Shown: positions 9,118-16,839 of the stretch, in pieces
Numbering within the stretch: the stretch's first letter is position 1
Layout of the letters: each line of letters opens with the position of its first letter
Source: Blastococcus sp. TBT05-19
GTDB taxonomy: Bacteria; Actinomycetota; Actinomycetes; Mycobacteriales; Geodermatophilaceae
Direction: 5' to 3'
Assembly (NCBI RefSeq): GCF_003319095.1
Contig: NZ_QOHI01000006.1
Coordinates: 186,001-250,000 of the forward strand
DNA length: 64,000 nucleotides
Position numbers and translations under genes: made by a program
Notes under the pieces: generated by a model
What the model was told of the DNA's origin: nothing
Seen by the model: the letters and a program-made list of their open reading frames with translations, nothing else
Database searches by the model: none

Positions 9118-10673
9118 GCCACTTCCCCTTCGTGCGGTGCGGTGCCGGTGTGCGCCGTGCCTTCCATGACCAGGTCGAGCACGCGGTGCTCGTCGAGCGC
9201 GTCCGCCGGCGCCTCGGCGACGACGGCGCCGTCGGCGATGACGAGGACGCGGTCGGCCAGCCCCAGGACCTCGGGGATCTCGCTGGAGACCACCAGGACG
9301 GCCACCCCCTGGTCGGCGAGGTCGCGGACCAGCGTGTAGATCTCCGAGCGGGCGCCGACGTCGACGCCTCGCGTGGGCTCGTCCAGGAGCAGCACGCGGC
9401 AGTCGCGCAGCAGCCAGCGGGCCAGCACGACCTTCTGCTGGTTGCCGCCGGACAGGGTGCGGGCGATGCGGGTCTCGTCGGAGGGCCGGACGTCGAGGGC
9501 CTGCACCTGCTCGCGGGCAGCGGTGCGCTCGGCCCGGCCGGAGAGCAGCCCGATCCGGGCGAAGCGGTTCAAGCTCGAGACGGTGATGTTCCGGTAGACG
9601 GAGTCGTCGAGGAGCAGCGCCTGGCTCTTGCGCTCCTCGGGCGCGAGCCCGATGCCGGCGGCCACCGCCGCACCGACGTCGCCGGGGCGCAGCTGCTTCC
9701 CACCCAGCCGGACGCTGCCGCTGGTGGGGCGACGGGCCCCGTAGATCGTCTCGAGGATCTCCGAGCGCCCGGAGCCCACGAGCCCGGCCAGCCCGACGAT
9801 CTCGCCCGGTCGGAGGGTGAGGTCGACGCCCTCGAAGGAGCCGCGCAGCCCCAGGTCCTGCACCTCGAGCAGCGGGGCCGCCCCGCGGTCGACGGCGGCG
9901 CGCCGCTCGGGGAAGACGTACTCGATCGTGCGGCCGGTCATCAGCGTGATGACCTCACGGGTGGGGGTCTCGCGGGCCGGGAGCCCGGTGGCCACGGTGC
10001 GCCCGTCCTTGAGGACGGTGATCCGGTCGCCGACCTCGCGGATCTCCTCCAGCCGGTGGGAGATGTAGACGACGGCGACGTCCTGCGCGGCGAGCTCGCG
10101 GATCACGCCGAAGAGCCGCTCGACCTCTTCGTTGTCCAGGACGGCCGAGGGCTCGTCCATGATGATCAGCTTCGCGTCCTGGGACAGCGCCCGCGCCATG
10201 CTGATCATCTGCTGCTGCGCGGCCGACAGGGCGCCGACCTCGGTCGCCGGCCGGATCTCGGGGTGGCCGAGGCGGGTCAGGAGCTCCGCCGCGACCCGGT
10301 TCGCGGCCGCCGGCCGGGTGATCCCGAACCGCGACGTCTCCCGGCCCAGGAAGATGTTGTCCGCGACCGTCAGCCCCGGCACCAGGTCCAGCTCCTGGTA
10401 GATCGTGGCGATGCCCAGGCGCAGCGCGGCCTGCGGATCGGTCAGCGCGACCTGCTCACCGGCCCAGGTGATCGTGCCCTCGTCGGGCTGGTGGGCACCG
10501 GCGAGCACCTTGATCAGGGTCGACTTGCCCGCGCCGTTCTGGCCCAGCAGGCAGTGCACCTCACCGGCACGGACGTCGAGGTCCACACCGCCGAGCGCAC
10601 GCACGCCGGGGAACGTCTTGACGATCCCGCGCATCTCCAGCAGCGGACCCGTCGACCGCGGTTCCTCGTTCAC
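9114..10673 (-). CDS. Sugar ABC transporter ATP-binding protein (RbsA-like, two cassettes)
   Basis: A 519-residue protein with two ATP-binding cassettes, the architecture of RbsA/XylG/MglA. In the first cassette, Walker A is GQNGAGKST (Lys about 50), the signature loop is the degenerate LSAAQQQM, and Walker B is LIIMDEPSAVLD. In the second, the P-loop is the usual degenerate LVGSGRSEIL, the signature loop is canonical LSGGNQQKV, and Walker B is VLLLDEPTRGVDVG. It is the first gene of the leftward operon. It starts at ATG 10673, about 45 bases downstream of a predicted transcription start. It energises uptake through the adjoining permease. Confidence 0.94.
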   Translation of the reverse strand: MNEEPRSTGPLLEMRGIVKTFPGVRALGGVDLDVRAGEVHCLLGQNGAGKSTLIKVLAGAHQPDEGTITWAGEQVALTDPQAALRLGIATIYQELDLVPGLTVADNIFLGRETSRFGITRPAAANRVAAELLTRLGHPEIRPATEVGALSAAQQQMISMARALSQDAKLIIMDEPSAVLDNEEVERLFGVIRELAAQDVAVVYISHRLEEIREVGDRITVLKDGRTVATGLPARETPTREVITLMTGRTIEYVFPERRAAVDRGAAPLLEVQDLGLRGSFEGVDLTLRPGEIVGLAGLVGSGRSEILETIYGARRPTSGSVRLGGKQLRPGDVGAAVAAGIGLAPEERKSQALLLDDSVYRNITVSSLNRFARIGLLSGRAERTAAREQVQALDVRPSDETRIARTLSGGNQQKVVLARWLLRDCRVLLLDEPTRGVDVGARSEIYTLVRDLADQGVAVLVVSSEIPEVLGLADRVLVIADGAVVAEAPADALDEHRVLDLVMEGTAHTGTAPHEGEVA

Positions 10674-10692
10674 GCCACCACCCGGACTTTTG

Positions 10693-10719
10693 CTCAGTTC
10701 TGATCATTAGTCTGCTGAG
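10693..10719. promoter_or_regulatory. Possible operator at the sugar operon start
   Basis: Short inverted repeat CTCAG (10693-10697) / CTGAG (10715-10719) within an A+T-rich patch that also contains TGATCA. It covers the predicted transcription start of the sugar ABC operon, where a repressor such as the ROK protein encoded just upstream could bind. The arms are only five bases long, so this is tentative. Confidence 0.4.
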
Positions 10720-10724
10720 GCGAG

Positions 10725-10753
10725 AACATATGTGCTGGGTCACAGGGGGTCAA
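10725..10753 (-). promoter_or_regulatory. Predicted sigma-70-type promoter of the sugar ABC operon
   Basis: On the minus strand, -35 TTGACC (10753-10748), a 17-base spacer and -10 TATGTT (10730-10725). Both hexamers and the spacing are close to the housekeeping consensus, and the region is unusually A+T-rich for this DNA. The predicted start near 10718 leaves a leader of about 45 bases before the ATPase gene. Confidence 0.65.
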
Positions 10754-10802
10754 GGCTCTGGCGCGGAGTTACCGAACCGAGACGAACCGCATGTCCCCGC
10801 CA

Positions 10803-10892
10803 TGACATCGCGGTCCTCCGGACCGCACCGTCGTGACATCGCGGTCCTCCGGACCGCACCGTCGTGACATCGCGGTCCTCCGGACCGCACCG
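10803..10892. repeat. Three tandem 31-bp hairpin-forming repeats
   Basis: Two full units (10803-10833 and 10834-10864) and a third, 28-base unit (10865-10892) repeat without mismatch. Each contains GCGGTCC-TCC-GGACCGC, a 7-bp stem with a 3-base loop. They sit in the 324-base gap between the ROK gene and the sugar operon promoter. They could form a terminator array for the ROK gene, a protein-binding array (31 bp is about three helical turns) or a REP-like element. The rest of the gap (10754-10802, 10893-10997) shows nothing recognisable. Confidence 0.85.
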
Positions 10893-10997
10893 CGATCAAG
10901 TGCCGTCCCGGCCTGCGCGGAGCCGCTTCGTCGTCCCTGCGCGGACCCTCCGGGCCCACTCGGGACGACTGAACGGGCTGACGCCGGGCTGCCCTGC

Positions 10998-12161
10998 CTA
11001 CCTGGCGAGGGACTGGACGGAGTCCTCGTCGAGGAACTCCTCGATCGCCATGAGGGCGGCGCCGACCCGGCCCGAGCGCTCGGGCGCATCGCTGACGGTG
11101 ATCTCCAGGGCCCGGGCGGCCAGCGGCATCGACCGGCCGTAGACGGCCTCCCGGATGCCCGCGAGCAGCGGGGCGCCGGCCTGGGCGACACCCCCGGTCA
11201 TGACGATGCGGTGCGGGTTGAAGAAGTTGACCAGCGCGGCGAGCACCGTGCCGATGGTCCGGCCGGCGTCCCGCACAAGCTCCAGCGCGGAGCCGTCCCC
11301 CTGGACGGCGAGCTCGACGACCTCCCGGGTGGTCGCGACGTCAAGGCCCGCGGCGACGGCGTCGCGGAGCAGGGCTCCCCCGCCGGCGATCGCCTCGAGG
11401 CAGTTCTCGTTGCCGCAGCGGCAGACGACCGTGCGCCCGTCCGGCGGGTGCACGGAGATGTGCCCGATGTCGCCGGCGCTGCCCTGGGCACCGCGGTAGA
11501 CGCGCCCCTCGACGATCACGCCGCAGCCGATGCCGGTGCCAACCTTGACCACGAGCAGGTCCTGGACCGATCCCTCGACGCCGATCTCGCCCAGCGCCAT
11601 CACGTTCACGTCGTTGTCCACGTAGACCGGGCACTCGTACCGGGCGAACGCGCTCGGGATCGGGTGGTCGTGCCAGCCCGGCATGATCGGCGGGTGCGAG
11701 GGCCGGCCGGTCGAGAACTCCACCGGCCCGGGCACGCCGACCCCCACCGCGCAGACGTCGCCCGGCGTGAGCCCCGCCTCGGCGAGCACCTCCTGGGCCA
11801 GCCGGTCCACCTCGGTCAGGACGGGACCGGGCCCGTCGGCGATGTCGATCGGGTGCCCGACCGTGGCGAGGATGCGGGCGGAGAGGTCGGTGACGGCGAC
11901 GTCGACGCTGGTGACGCCGAGGTCGACGGCGAGCACGCACCCGGCCCCGCTGTTGAACTGCAGGATCGTCGGCGGCCGGCCGCCGGTGCTCCAGCCGCGC
12001 CCACCCTCCTCCAGGAGCCTGGCCGCGATCAGCTGGTCGACCTTGGCGCTGACCGTGTTCCGGGAGGCCCCGGTGAGCGCCACCAGGTCGGCCCGGCTGC
12101 GGGCGCGACCGGTCCGCACGTGCCGGAGCAGCGCGCCGGCCGAGGCAGAGGTGTGCGCCAC
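10998..12161 (-). CDS. ROK-family transcriptional repressor
   Basis: A 387-residue NagC/XylR-like regulator. The N-terminal winged helix-turn-helix (RADLVALTGASRNTVSAKVDQLIAARLL) is followed by a sugar-kinase-like ROK domain with DLGVTSVDVAVTDLS and the zinc motif CRCGNENCLEAIAGGG. Members bind a sugar effector and release DNA. The start is probably the GTG at 12161 (VAHTSASAG); the frame stays open 21 codons further to an ATG, but that stretch does not look like the family. The gene lies directly upstream of the sugar ABC operon in the same direction, and is therefore its likely regulator. Confidence 0.88.
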   Translation of the reverse strand: MAHTSASAGALLRHVRTGRARSRADLVALTGASRNTVSAKVDQLIAARLLEEGGRGWSTGGRPPTILQFNSGAGCVLAVDLGVTSVDVAVTDLSARILATVGHPIDIADGPGPVLTEVDRLAQEVLAEAGLTPGDVCAVGVGVPGPVEFSTGRPSHPPIMPGWHDHPIPSAFARYECPVYVDNDVNVMALGEIGVEGSVQDLLVVKVGTGIGCGVIVEGRVYRGAQGSAGDIGHISVHPPDGRTVVCRCGNENCLEAIAGGGALLRDAVAAGLDVATTREVVELAVQGDGSALELVRDAGRTIGTVLAALVNFFNPHRIVMTGGVAQAGAPLLAGIREAVYGRSMPLAARALEITVSDAPERSGRVGAALMAIEEFLDEDSVQSLAR

Positions 12162-12313
12162 GCGGTCATAGTGGCACGCCGCGCGACCACCGAGCGGCGA
12201 CTGCCGTCGACCTCCCACCTGCACGGGGGACGCGGTTGGGCGCCCGGCGCGTGGGCACTGAGCGGAGGACCGTCCTGGTTGAGCACTGGACGAACGACAC
12301 GAGCGAGGTACTC

Positions 12314-12814
12314 ATGGGCCTGCCCATCACCCTGTCCGAGATCGCGCCCCGGATCTCGGCCGGCGCCTTCATCCTCAACAGCGGCCTCGGCAAGCGTGGC
12401 GCGGACGAGGAGGCGGCGGCCGGCATGCACGGCTTCGCCACCGGGACCTACCCGTTCCTGGCCAGCGTGCCGCCGCAGCAGTTCGCGAAGGGCCTGGCCA
12501 CCGCGGAGATCGCCATCGGCGCCGCGCTGCTCACCCCCGTCGTCCCGACCGCCGTCGCCGGCGCCGCGCTGACCGCCTTCTCCGGCGGCCTGCTGGGCCT
12601 GTACCTGAAGACGCCGGGCATGCGGAAGGAAGGCAGCCTGGCTCCCACCGAGCAGGGCCTGGCCATCGCCAAGGACAGCTGGCTGCTGGGCATCGGCATC
12701 GGTCTGCTGGTGCGCGGCACCGTCGACCGCGAGCCCCGCCGGGTGCGCAAGGCCGCGAAGGTGCTGGCCAAGGCGAACAAGAAGGCCGCGAAGGCCCGCG
12801 ACCGGTTCAGCTGA
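12314..12814 (+). CDS. DoxX-like integral membrane protein
   Basis: A 166-residue membrane protein. It opens with LSEIAPRISAGAFILNSGLGKR, has three or four hydrophobic stretches (AIGAALLTPVVPTAVAGAALTAF, SGGLLGLYLKTPG, LLGIGIGLLV) and a basic Lys/Arg-rich tail. The arrangement resembles DoxX-family proteins of actinobacteria, whose role is poorly defined. The ATG at 12314 follows GAGCGAGG at a fair distance; upstream in-frame codons look non-coding. It is convergent with the winged-helix regulator, overlapping its 3' end by eight bases. Confidence 0.72.
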   Translation: MGLPITLSEIAPRISAGAFILNSGLGKRGADEEAAAGMHGFATGTYPFLASVPPQQFAKGLATAEIAIGAALLTPVVPTAVAGAALTAFSGGLLGLYLKTPGMRKEGSLAPTEQGLAIAKDSWLLGIGIGLLVRGTVDREPRRVRKAAKVLAKANKKAAKARDRFS

Positions 12815-13352
12815 GCCCGACGGGGGGCTCCTCCCCCGGCAGGTGCACCGTGGTCACCAGGCGGCGCCGCCGGCCCTCGACGGGCCGGTGGTCCGCCCGC
12901 GCCAGCAGCACGGCGCGGAGGTCGCGCACCAGATCGGCGAACTCGGCGTCGTCCAACCACAGGCCGATCTGCCGGTAGCCCACCCCGTCACGCGCCAGGT
13001 CGGGCTCGCCCCGGTCCAGGTACCGGTCGAAGTCGGCCAGCAACGCGGCGACGAACGTCGTGAACGCCCGGCGGTGGTCCTCGGTCGTCATGGCGGCCAG
13101 GTCCTCGGCCGAGACGCCCGCGGCCTCGACCACCAGCCGGTAGCTGCGCTCGGCCGCACCGCGGACCTTCCGCTCGCCGGCGACGACGAGGACGCCGGCG
13201 TCGGCCAGCACCCCCACGTGGCGGTACAGCGTCGCCGCCGGGACGTCGGGGAGCTCGGCGCGCAGCTGCCCGGTGGTCAGCGCGCGGTCGCCGAGGAACG
13301 CCTGCACCACCCGGAGGCGGACCGGGTGCAGGAGCAGATCGACCGTGCTCAC
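12807..13352 (-). CDS. Winged-helix (ArsR-like) transcriptional regulator
   Basis: A 181-residue regulator. The N-terminal 80 residues form a winged helix: LLLHPVRLRVVQAFLG, TTGQLRAELPDVPAATLYRHVGVLADAGVLV, then the wing region ERKVRGAAERSYRL. The C-terminal part is a helical effector or dimerisation domain with no obvious metal ligands. The GTG at 13352 has a GGTGAG upstream. It is divergent from a small gene and a hydrolase gene, and a 9-bp inverted repeat lies between them, so it probably represses that unit and itself. Confidence 0.82.
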   Translation of the reverse strand: MSTVDLLLHPVRLRVVQAFLGDRALTTGQLRAELPDVPAATLYRHVGVLADAGVLVVAGERKVRGAAERSYRLVVEAAGVSAEDLAAMTTEDHRRAFTTFVAALLADFDRYLDRGEPDLARDGVGYRQIGLWLDDAEFADLVRDLRAVLLARADHRPVEGRRRRLVTTVHLPGEEPPVGLS

Positions 13353-13361
13353 GCGCTCACC

Positions 13362-13400
13362 ATTCTCATCCTTGACAACGTTCTCACAGATGAGAATATT
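13362..13400. promoter_or_regulatory. Divergent operator with predicted rightward promoter
   Basis: A perfect 9-bp inverted repeat, ATTCTCATC (13362-13370) and GATGAGAAT (13389-13397), lies between divergent genes. Within it, TTGACA (13372-13377) and AATATT (13395-13400) are 17 bases apart and could be the -35 and -10 of the rightward unit. The ATG at 13407 would then sit at or next to the transcription start, giving a leaderless mRNA. Confidence 0.6.
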
Positions 13401-13406
13401 GGTGCC

Positions 13407-13748
13407 ATGGCCACCGTGCAACTGACCCCCCGCTCCCTCGCCGTCCACCTCACCCGCGGGGAGAAGATCGCGGGCCTCCTGGGCGACCTCGAGGTCGCCC
13501 GCGACTCGGTCGCAGCGGTCGACGTGGTGACCGACCCGCTACCGGCCGCCCGCGGCCTGCGCGCCCCCGGGCTCGCGCTGCCGGGGCGACGCAAGGTCGG
13601 CACCTGGCGGCGGCCCGGCGAGCGCACCTTCGTCTCCGTGCGCAGGGGGCAGCCGGCCCTCCGGGTGCGGCTGACCGGTGAGCGCTACGACACGCTCCTC
13701 GTCGGCACCGACGACGCCGACCGCCTCGCCGCCGAGCTCACCCGCTGA
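13407..13748 (+). CDS. Small uncharacterised protein
   Basis: A 113-residue soluble protein, predicted beta-rich with Arg-rich turns, containing VDVVTDPLPAARGLRAPGLALPG, GTWRRPGERTFVSVRRG and RVRLTGERYDTLLVGTDD. The pattern could be a small PH-like or lipocalin-like barrel, but I do not recognise the family. There is no signal peptide. It is the first gene of a unit with the hydrolase gene, whose GTG begins one base after this gene's stop. It is probably controlled by the divergent winged-helix regulator. Confidence 0.7.
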   Translation: MATVQLTPRSLAVHLTRGEKIAGLLGDLEVARDSVAAVDVVTDPLPAARGLRAPGLALPGRRKVGTWRRPGERTFVSVRRGQPALRVRLTGERYDTLLVGTDDADRLAAELTR

Positions 13749-13749
13749 C

Positions 13750-14688
13750 GTGCGCGAGGTCCCGCTCCAGGTGCCCGGCCCGCACCCGCTCGCCGGCACG
13801 CTGTGCCTCCCCGACACCCCGCTGCCGGTGCCGGCGGTGCTGCTCGCATCGGGGTCCGGCCCGCTCGACCGCGACAGCAACCACCGGCGTGCCCGGTTCG
13901 ACGTCGCCCGGCAGCTCGCGCACGCCCTCGCCGGCGGCGGCATCGCGTCGCTGCGCTACGACAAGCGCGGGGTCGGCGGGAGCCCGGGCGACTGGCGCGC
14001 CGCCGGTCTGCACGACGGCACCGACGACCTCGGCCGCGCGCTGGGGACGCTCCGCGCCAGGCCCGAGATCGACGCCGGGCGCATCGCGCTGGCCGGGCAC
14101 AGCGAGGGCGCGATCCTGGCCGCGGCGCTCGCCGCCCGGGGCGCCCCCGTGGCAGGGGTGGTGCTGCTCGCGATGAGCGCGACGCCGGGCGAGGAGCTGC
14201 TCCGCTGGCAGGCTCGGCAGATCGCGCCCACGCTCCCGGCCCCCGTGCGCGGGCTGCTGCGCCTGCTGCGCGTGGACCTGGAGCGGAAGGTGGCCGCCAA
14301 CCACGACCGGATCCGGAGGACGACCACCGACGTCGCCCGCATCGGCGGCGCCCGCATCAACGCCCGCTGGACGAGGGAGTTCATGGCGCACGACCCGCGC
14401 GAGGACCTGCGCCGGATCACGGACCCGGTGCTGGCGATCACCGGCGGCAAGGACCTGCAGGTCCCGCCGGAGGACGTGGACGCCATCGCCTCCTGCGTCT
14501 TAGGGCCGGCGGACACCCGGGTGGTCCCCGACCTCACCCACACCCTCCGCCGCCAGCCGGGCGCGGCGTCCCTGAGCGCCTACAAGGAGGAGCTGCGCCG
14601 CCCCCTCGACTCGGAGCTCCTCGCCGCCGTCGTCGAGTGGTGCGGCGGGGTCACCCATCCGACCCGGCCCCGGCGTGCGAACACCTGA
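13750..14688 (+). CDS. Alpha/beta hydrolase
   Basis: A 312-residue cytoplasmic hydrolase of the alpha/beta fold. The nucleophile elbow is AGHSEGA (Ser). GSGPLDRD forms the oxyanion region after the first strands, the likely acid lies in ITGGKDLQVP (Asp), and the catalytic His is in PDLTHTLRR. The hydrolase-with-cap relatives are esterases or lipases of unknown substrate. The GTG at 13750 starts one base after the preceding gene, which suggests translational coupling. Confidence 0.85.
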   Translation: MREVPLQVPGPHPLAGTLCLPDTPLPVPAVLLASGSGPLDRDSNHRRARFDVARQLAHALAGGGIASLRYDKRGVGGSPGDWRAAGLHDGTDDLGRALGTLRARPEIDAGRIALAGHSEGAILAAALAARGAPVAGVVLLAMSATPGEELLRWQARQIAPTLPAPVRGLLRLLRVDLERKVAANHDRIRRTTTDVARIGGARINARWTREFMAHDPREDLRRITDPVLAITGGKDLQVPPEDVDAIASCVLGPADTRVVPDLTHTLRRQPGAASLSAYKEELRRPLDSELLAAVVEWCGGVTHPTRPRRANT

Positions 14689-14775
14689 CGTCCCCGGGAG
14701 CCGGACCGGTCACCCGGGATGCGCGGGGCCCGCGTGCACCCTGGCGGGCGGGCCCGCCTACCCGAGGAGTGCTCC

Positions 14776-15252
14776 ATGTCCCGCACCTCCCACCGGAACG
14801 TCGGTCGTCCCCGCCGCATCGCCGCAGCCGCACTGCTGACCGGCGCGCTCGCGGCGCTCTCCGCCTGCAGCGGCGGCATGGACGACGCCGCCCAGCCGTC
14901 GTCCGAGGGGTCGACGTCCTCGTCGTCCTCGGCGGCGCCCTCGTCGTCGGCGTCGGACGGCCCGGAGAGCGGGGTCCAGACCATCACCGCGACCGAGGAC
15001 GACTTCAGCATCGCCCTGGAGTCGCAGGAGCTGACCGCCGGCAGCTACGAGATCGAGGTCGTCAACGACGGCGGGGCGACCCACGACCTGGTCGTCGAGC
15101 GGGACGGCGAGGACGTCGCGGCGTCCGACACGATCGGGCCCGGCGAGTCGGCCACCGTGACCGTCGACCTGGAGCCCGGCGAGTACGTCTTCTACTGCTC
15201 CATCGGCGCGCACCGCTCGATGGGCATGGAGATCACCGTCCAGGTCAGCTGA
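14776..15252 (+). CDS. Secreted cupredoxin-domain lipoprotein
   Basis: A 158-residue exported protein. A signal peptide with lipobox LSAC (Cys about 32) is followed by a Ser/Asp-rich linker and a plastocyanin-like domain. Type 1 copper ligands are visible: His in GATHDLVV, then Cys, His and Met in FYCSIGAHRSMGM. It probably carries electrons or binds copper at the outer face of the membrane. The start ATG follows GAGGAG. It is coupled to the next membrane-protein gene by TGATG overlap, which suggests the two act together. Confidence 0.88.
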   Translation: MSRTSHRNVGRPRRIAAAALLTGALAALSACSGGMDDAAQPSSEGSTSSSSSAAPSSSASDGPESGVQTITATEDDFSIALESQELTAGSYEIEVVNDGGATHDLVVERDGEDVAASDTIGPGESATVTVDLEPGEYVFYCSIGAHRSMGMEITVQVS

Positions 15253-15632
15253 TGACCCTCGTGTGGCCGCTGCGCGTGGTCGGCGCGCTGCTGCTGGGCG
15301 CGATGGCGTGGATCCACGTCGACCTGTGGCGGGTCGGGTACCGGTCCATCGAGGTCATCGGGCCCGGGTTCCTCGCCAACGCCGTCGCCGGCTTCGTGCT
15401 CGCGGCGCTCCTGCTCGTCCCCGTCCGGGGCCTGCTGCGGTGGGTCGCCGTCGCCGGCGCGCTGACCGCCGCCGGCAGCCTGGCCGCGCTCGTGCTCTCG
15501 ACCACCGTGGGGCTGTTCGGGTTCGTGGAGACGACCGCGGCACCGCTGTGGTGGGAGACGTTCTGGATCGAGGCCGGCGCGGTCGTCGTCCTCACCGCCC
15601 TGGCCGTCGTCGCCTCCCGGCGGCGGGCCTGA
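15252..15632 (+). CDS. Four-helix membrane protein coupled to the cupredoxin
   Basis: A 126-residue protein with four predicted transmembrane helices (near residues 5-22, 38-56, 64-85 and 100-122) and a short polar loop, HVDLWRVGYRSIEVIGPG, after the first helix. I do not recognise a named family. Its start codon overlaps the stop of the cupredoxin gene (TGATG), so the two are translated together. It may anchor the cupredoxin or receive electrons from it (inference). A strong terminator follows at once. Confidence 0.78.
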   Translation: MTLVWPLRVVGALLLGAMAWIHVDLWRVGYRSIEVIGPGFLANAVAGFVLAALLLVPVRGLLRWVAVAGALTAAGSLAALVLSTTVGLFGFVETTAAPLWWETFWIEAGAVVVLTALAVVASRRRA

Positions 15633-15669
15633 CCGGAGCGGGTGGGGACGAGGTCCCCACCCGCTCCGG
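15633..15669. terminator. Bidirectional terminator hairpin
   Basis: Perfect 17-bp stem (15633-15649 and 15653-15669) closed by a GAG loop, located between the convergent membrane-protein gene and xylA. It begins directly after the stop codon at 15632. Its inner sequence GAC-GAG-GTC is the same as in the terminator at 45461-45497. Confidence 0.88.
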
Positions 15670-15675
15670 CAGGGC

Positions 15676-16839
15676 TCAGCGGACGCCGAGCAGGTGCTCC
15701 ATCGCGAGCTGGTCGAGCCGCTCGAACTGCAGGCCACGGGCACCGAGGGTCTCGGGGTCGTGGGCCTCGGCGCGCAGCGCGTCCAGCGACTCGCCCTCGG
15801 CCAGGGTCGGGACGGCGAGCTCGGCCACGCGAGCGGCCTCGAGCGCCTCGGCGACCTCGGGGTCGGCGCGGAACGCCTGAGCCTTCTCCTTGAGGATCAG
15901 GTAGTTGCGCATGCAGGCGCGCGCGGTCTCCCAGACGCCGTCGATGTCCTCGGTCCGCGGCGGCTTGTAGTCGAAGTGCAGGTAGCCGTCGTAGGCCTTG
16001 CCCGACCCGGCACCCAGCAGGGTGTCGACGGTCCAGAAGGCGCCGCGCAGGTTGCCCGCGCCGAAGCGCAGGTCCTGGTCGAAGCGCGGCCCGTGCTGAC
16101 CGTTGAGGTCGACGTGGAAGAGCTTGTCGTGCCACAGCGCCTGGGCGATGCCCTGGGCGAAGTTCAGCCCGGCCATCTCCTCGTGCCCGACCTCGGGGTT
16201 GAGGCCGACACGGGTCGGCTCCTCGAGGGAGTTGATGAAGGCGATGGCGTGCCCGATCGTCGGCAGCAGGATGTCGCCACGGGGCTCGTTCGGCTTGGGC
16301 TCGAGGGCGAAGCGCATGTTGTAGCCCTTCTCCCGCACGTAGGAGCAGAGGACGTCGAGGCCCTCCTTGTAGCGGTCGAGCGCGGCCGAGACGTCCTTGC
16401 TGCCACCGGACTCCGCACCTTCGCGGCCGCCCCACAGCACGTAGGTCTTCGCACCCAGCTCGGCGGCCAGGTCGACGTTGCGCAGCACCTTGGCGATCGC
16501 GTACCGGCGGACCGCGCGGTCGTTCGCGGTGAACCCGCCGTCCTTGAAGACCGGGGCGCCGAAGAGGTTGGTGGTGGCCATCTCCACGCCGATGCCGGTC
16601 TCGGCCAGCGCCTTCTTGAAGCGCTCGAGGGTGGCGTCGCGGGTGGCGTCGTCGGGCACCAGGTCGTCGTCGTGGAAGGTGACGGCGGCCGCGCCGAGCT
16701 CGGCGAGGCGGTGCACCGACTCGACCGGGTCCAGCGCGGGGCGCACCGCGCCACCGAAGACGTCGACGCCCTGCCAGCCGACGGTCCAGAGCCCGAAGCT
16801 GAACTTGTCGTCCTTGGTGGGCGTGTAGCGGTCGCTCAT
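15676..16839 (-). CDS. xylA: Xylose isomerase
   Basis: A 387-residue enzyme converting D-xylose to D-xylulose; the length and sequence fit the actinomycete class I type. Active-site blocks are visible: FHDDDL (His about 56), [16 protein letters not shown] (the Lys that opens or polarises the substrate), NPEVGHE and the metal-site segment HVDLNGQ. It follows the ROK regulator gene with a 4-base ATGA overlap, so both come from one transcript. The xylulokinase gene is divergent on the other side of the regulator. Confidence 0.97.
   Translation of the reverse strand: MSDRYTPTKDDKFSFGLWTVGWQGVDVFGGAVRPALDPVESVHRLAELGAAAVTFHDDDLVPDDATRDATLERFKKALAETGIGVEMATTNLFGAPVFKDGGFTANDRAVRRYAIAKVLRNVDLAAELGAKTYVLWGGREGAESGGSKDVSAALDRYKEGLDVLCSYVREKGYNMRFALEPKPNEPRGDILLPTIGHAIAFINSLEEPTRVGLNPEVGHEEMAGLNFAQGIAQALWHDKLFHVDLNGQHGPRFDQDLRFGAGNLRGAFWTVDTLLGAGSGKAYDGYLHFDYKPPRTEDIDGVWETARACMRNYLILKEKAQAFRADPEVAEALEAARVAELAVPTLAEGESLDALRAEAHDPETLGARGLQFERLDQLAMEHLLGVR

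Noticed and set aside
10803-10892. CRISPR array
   Set aside because: The units abut with no unique spacers and there are only three copies; no cas genes are nearby.
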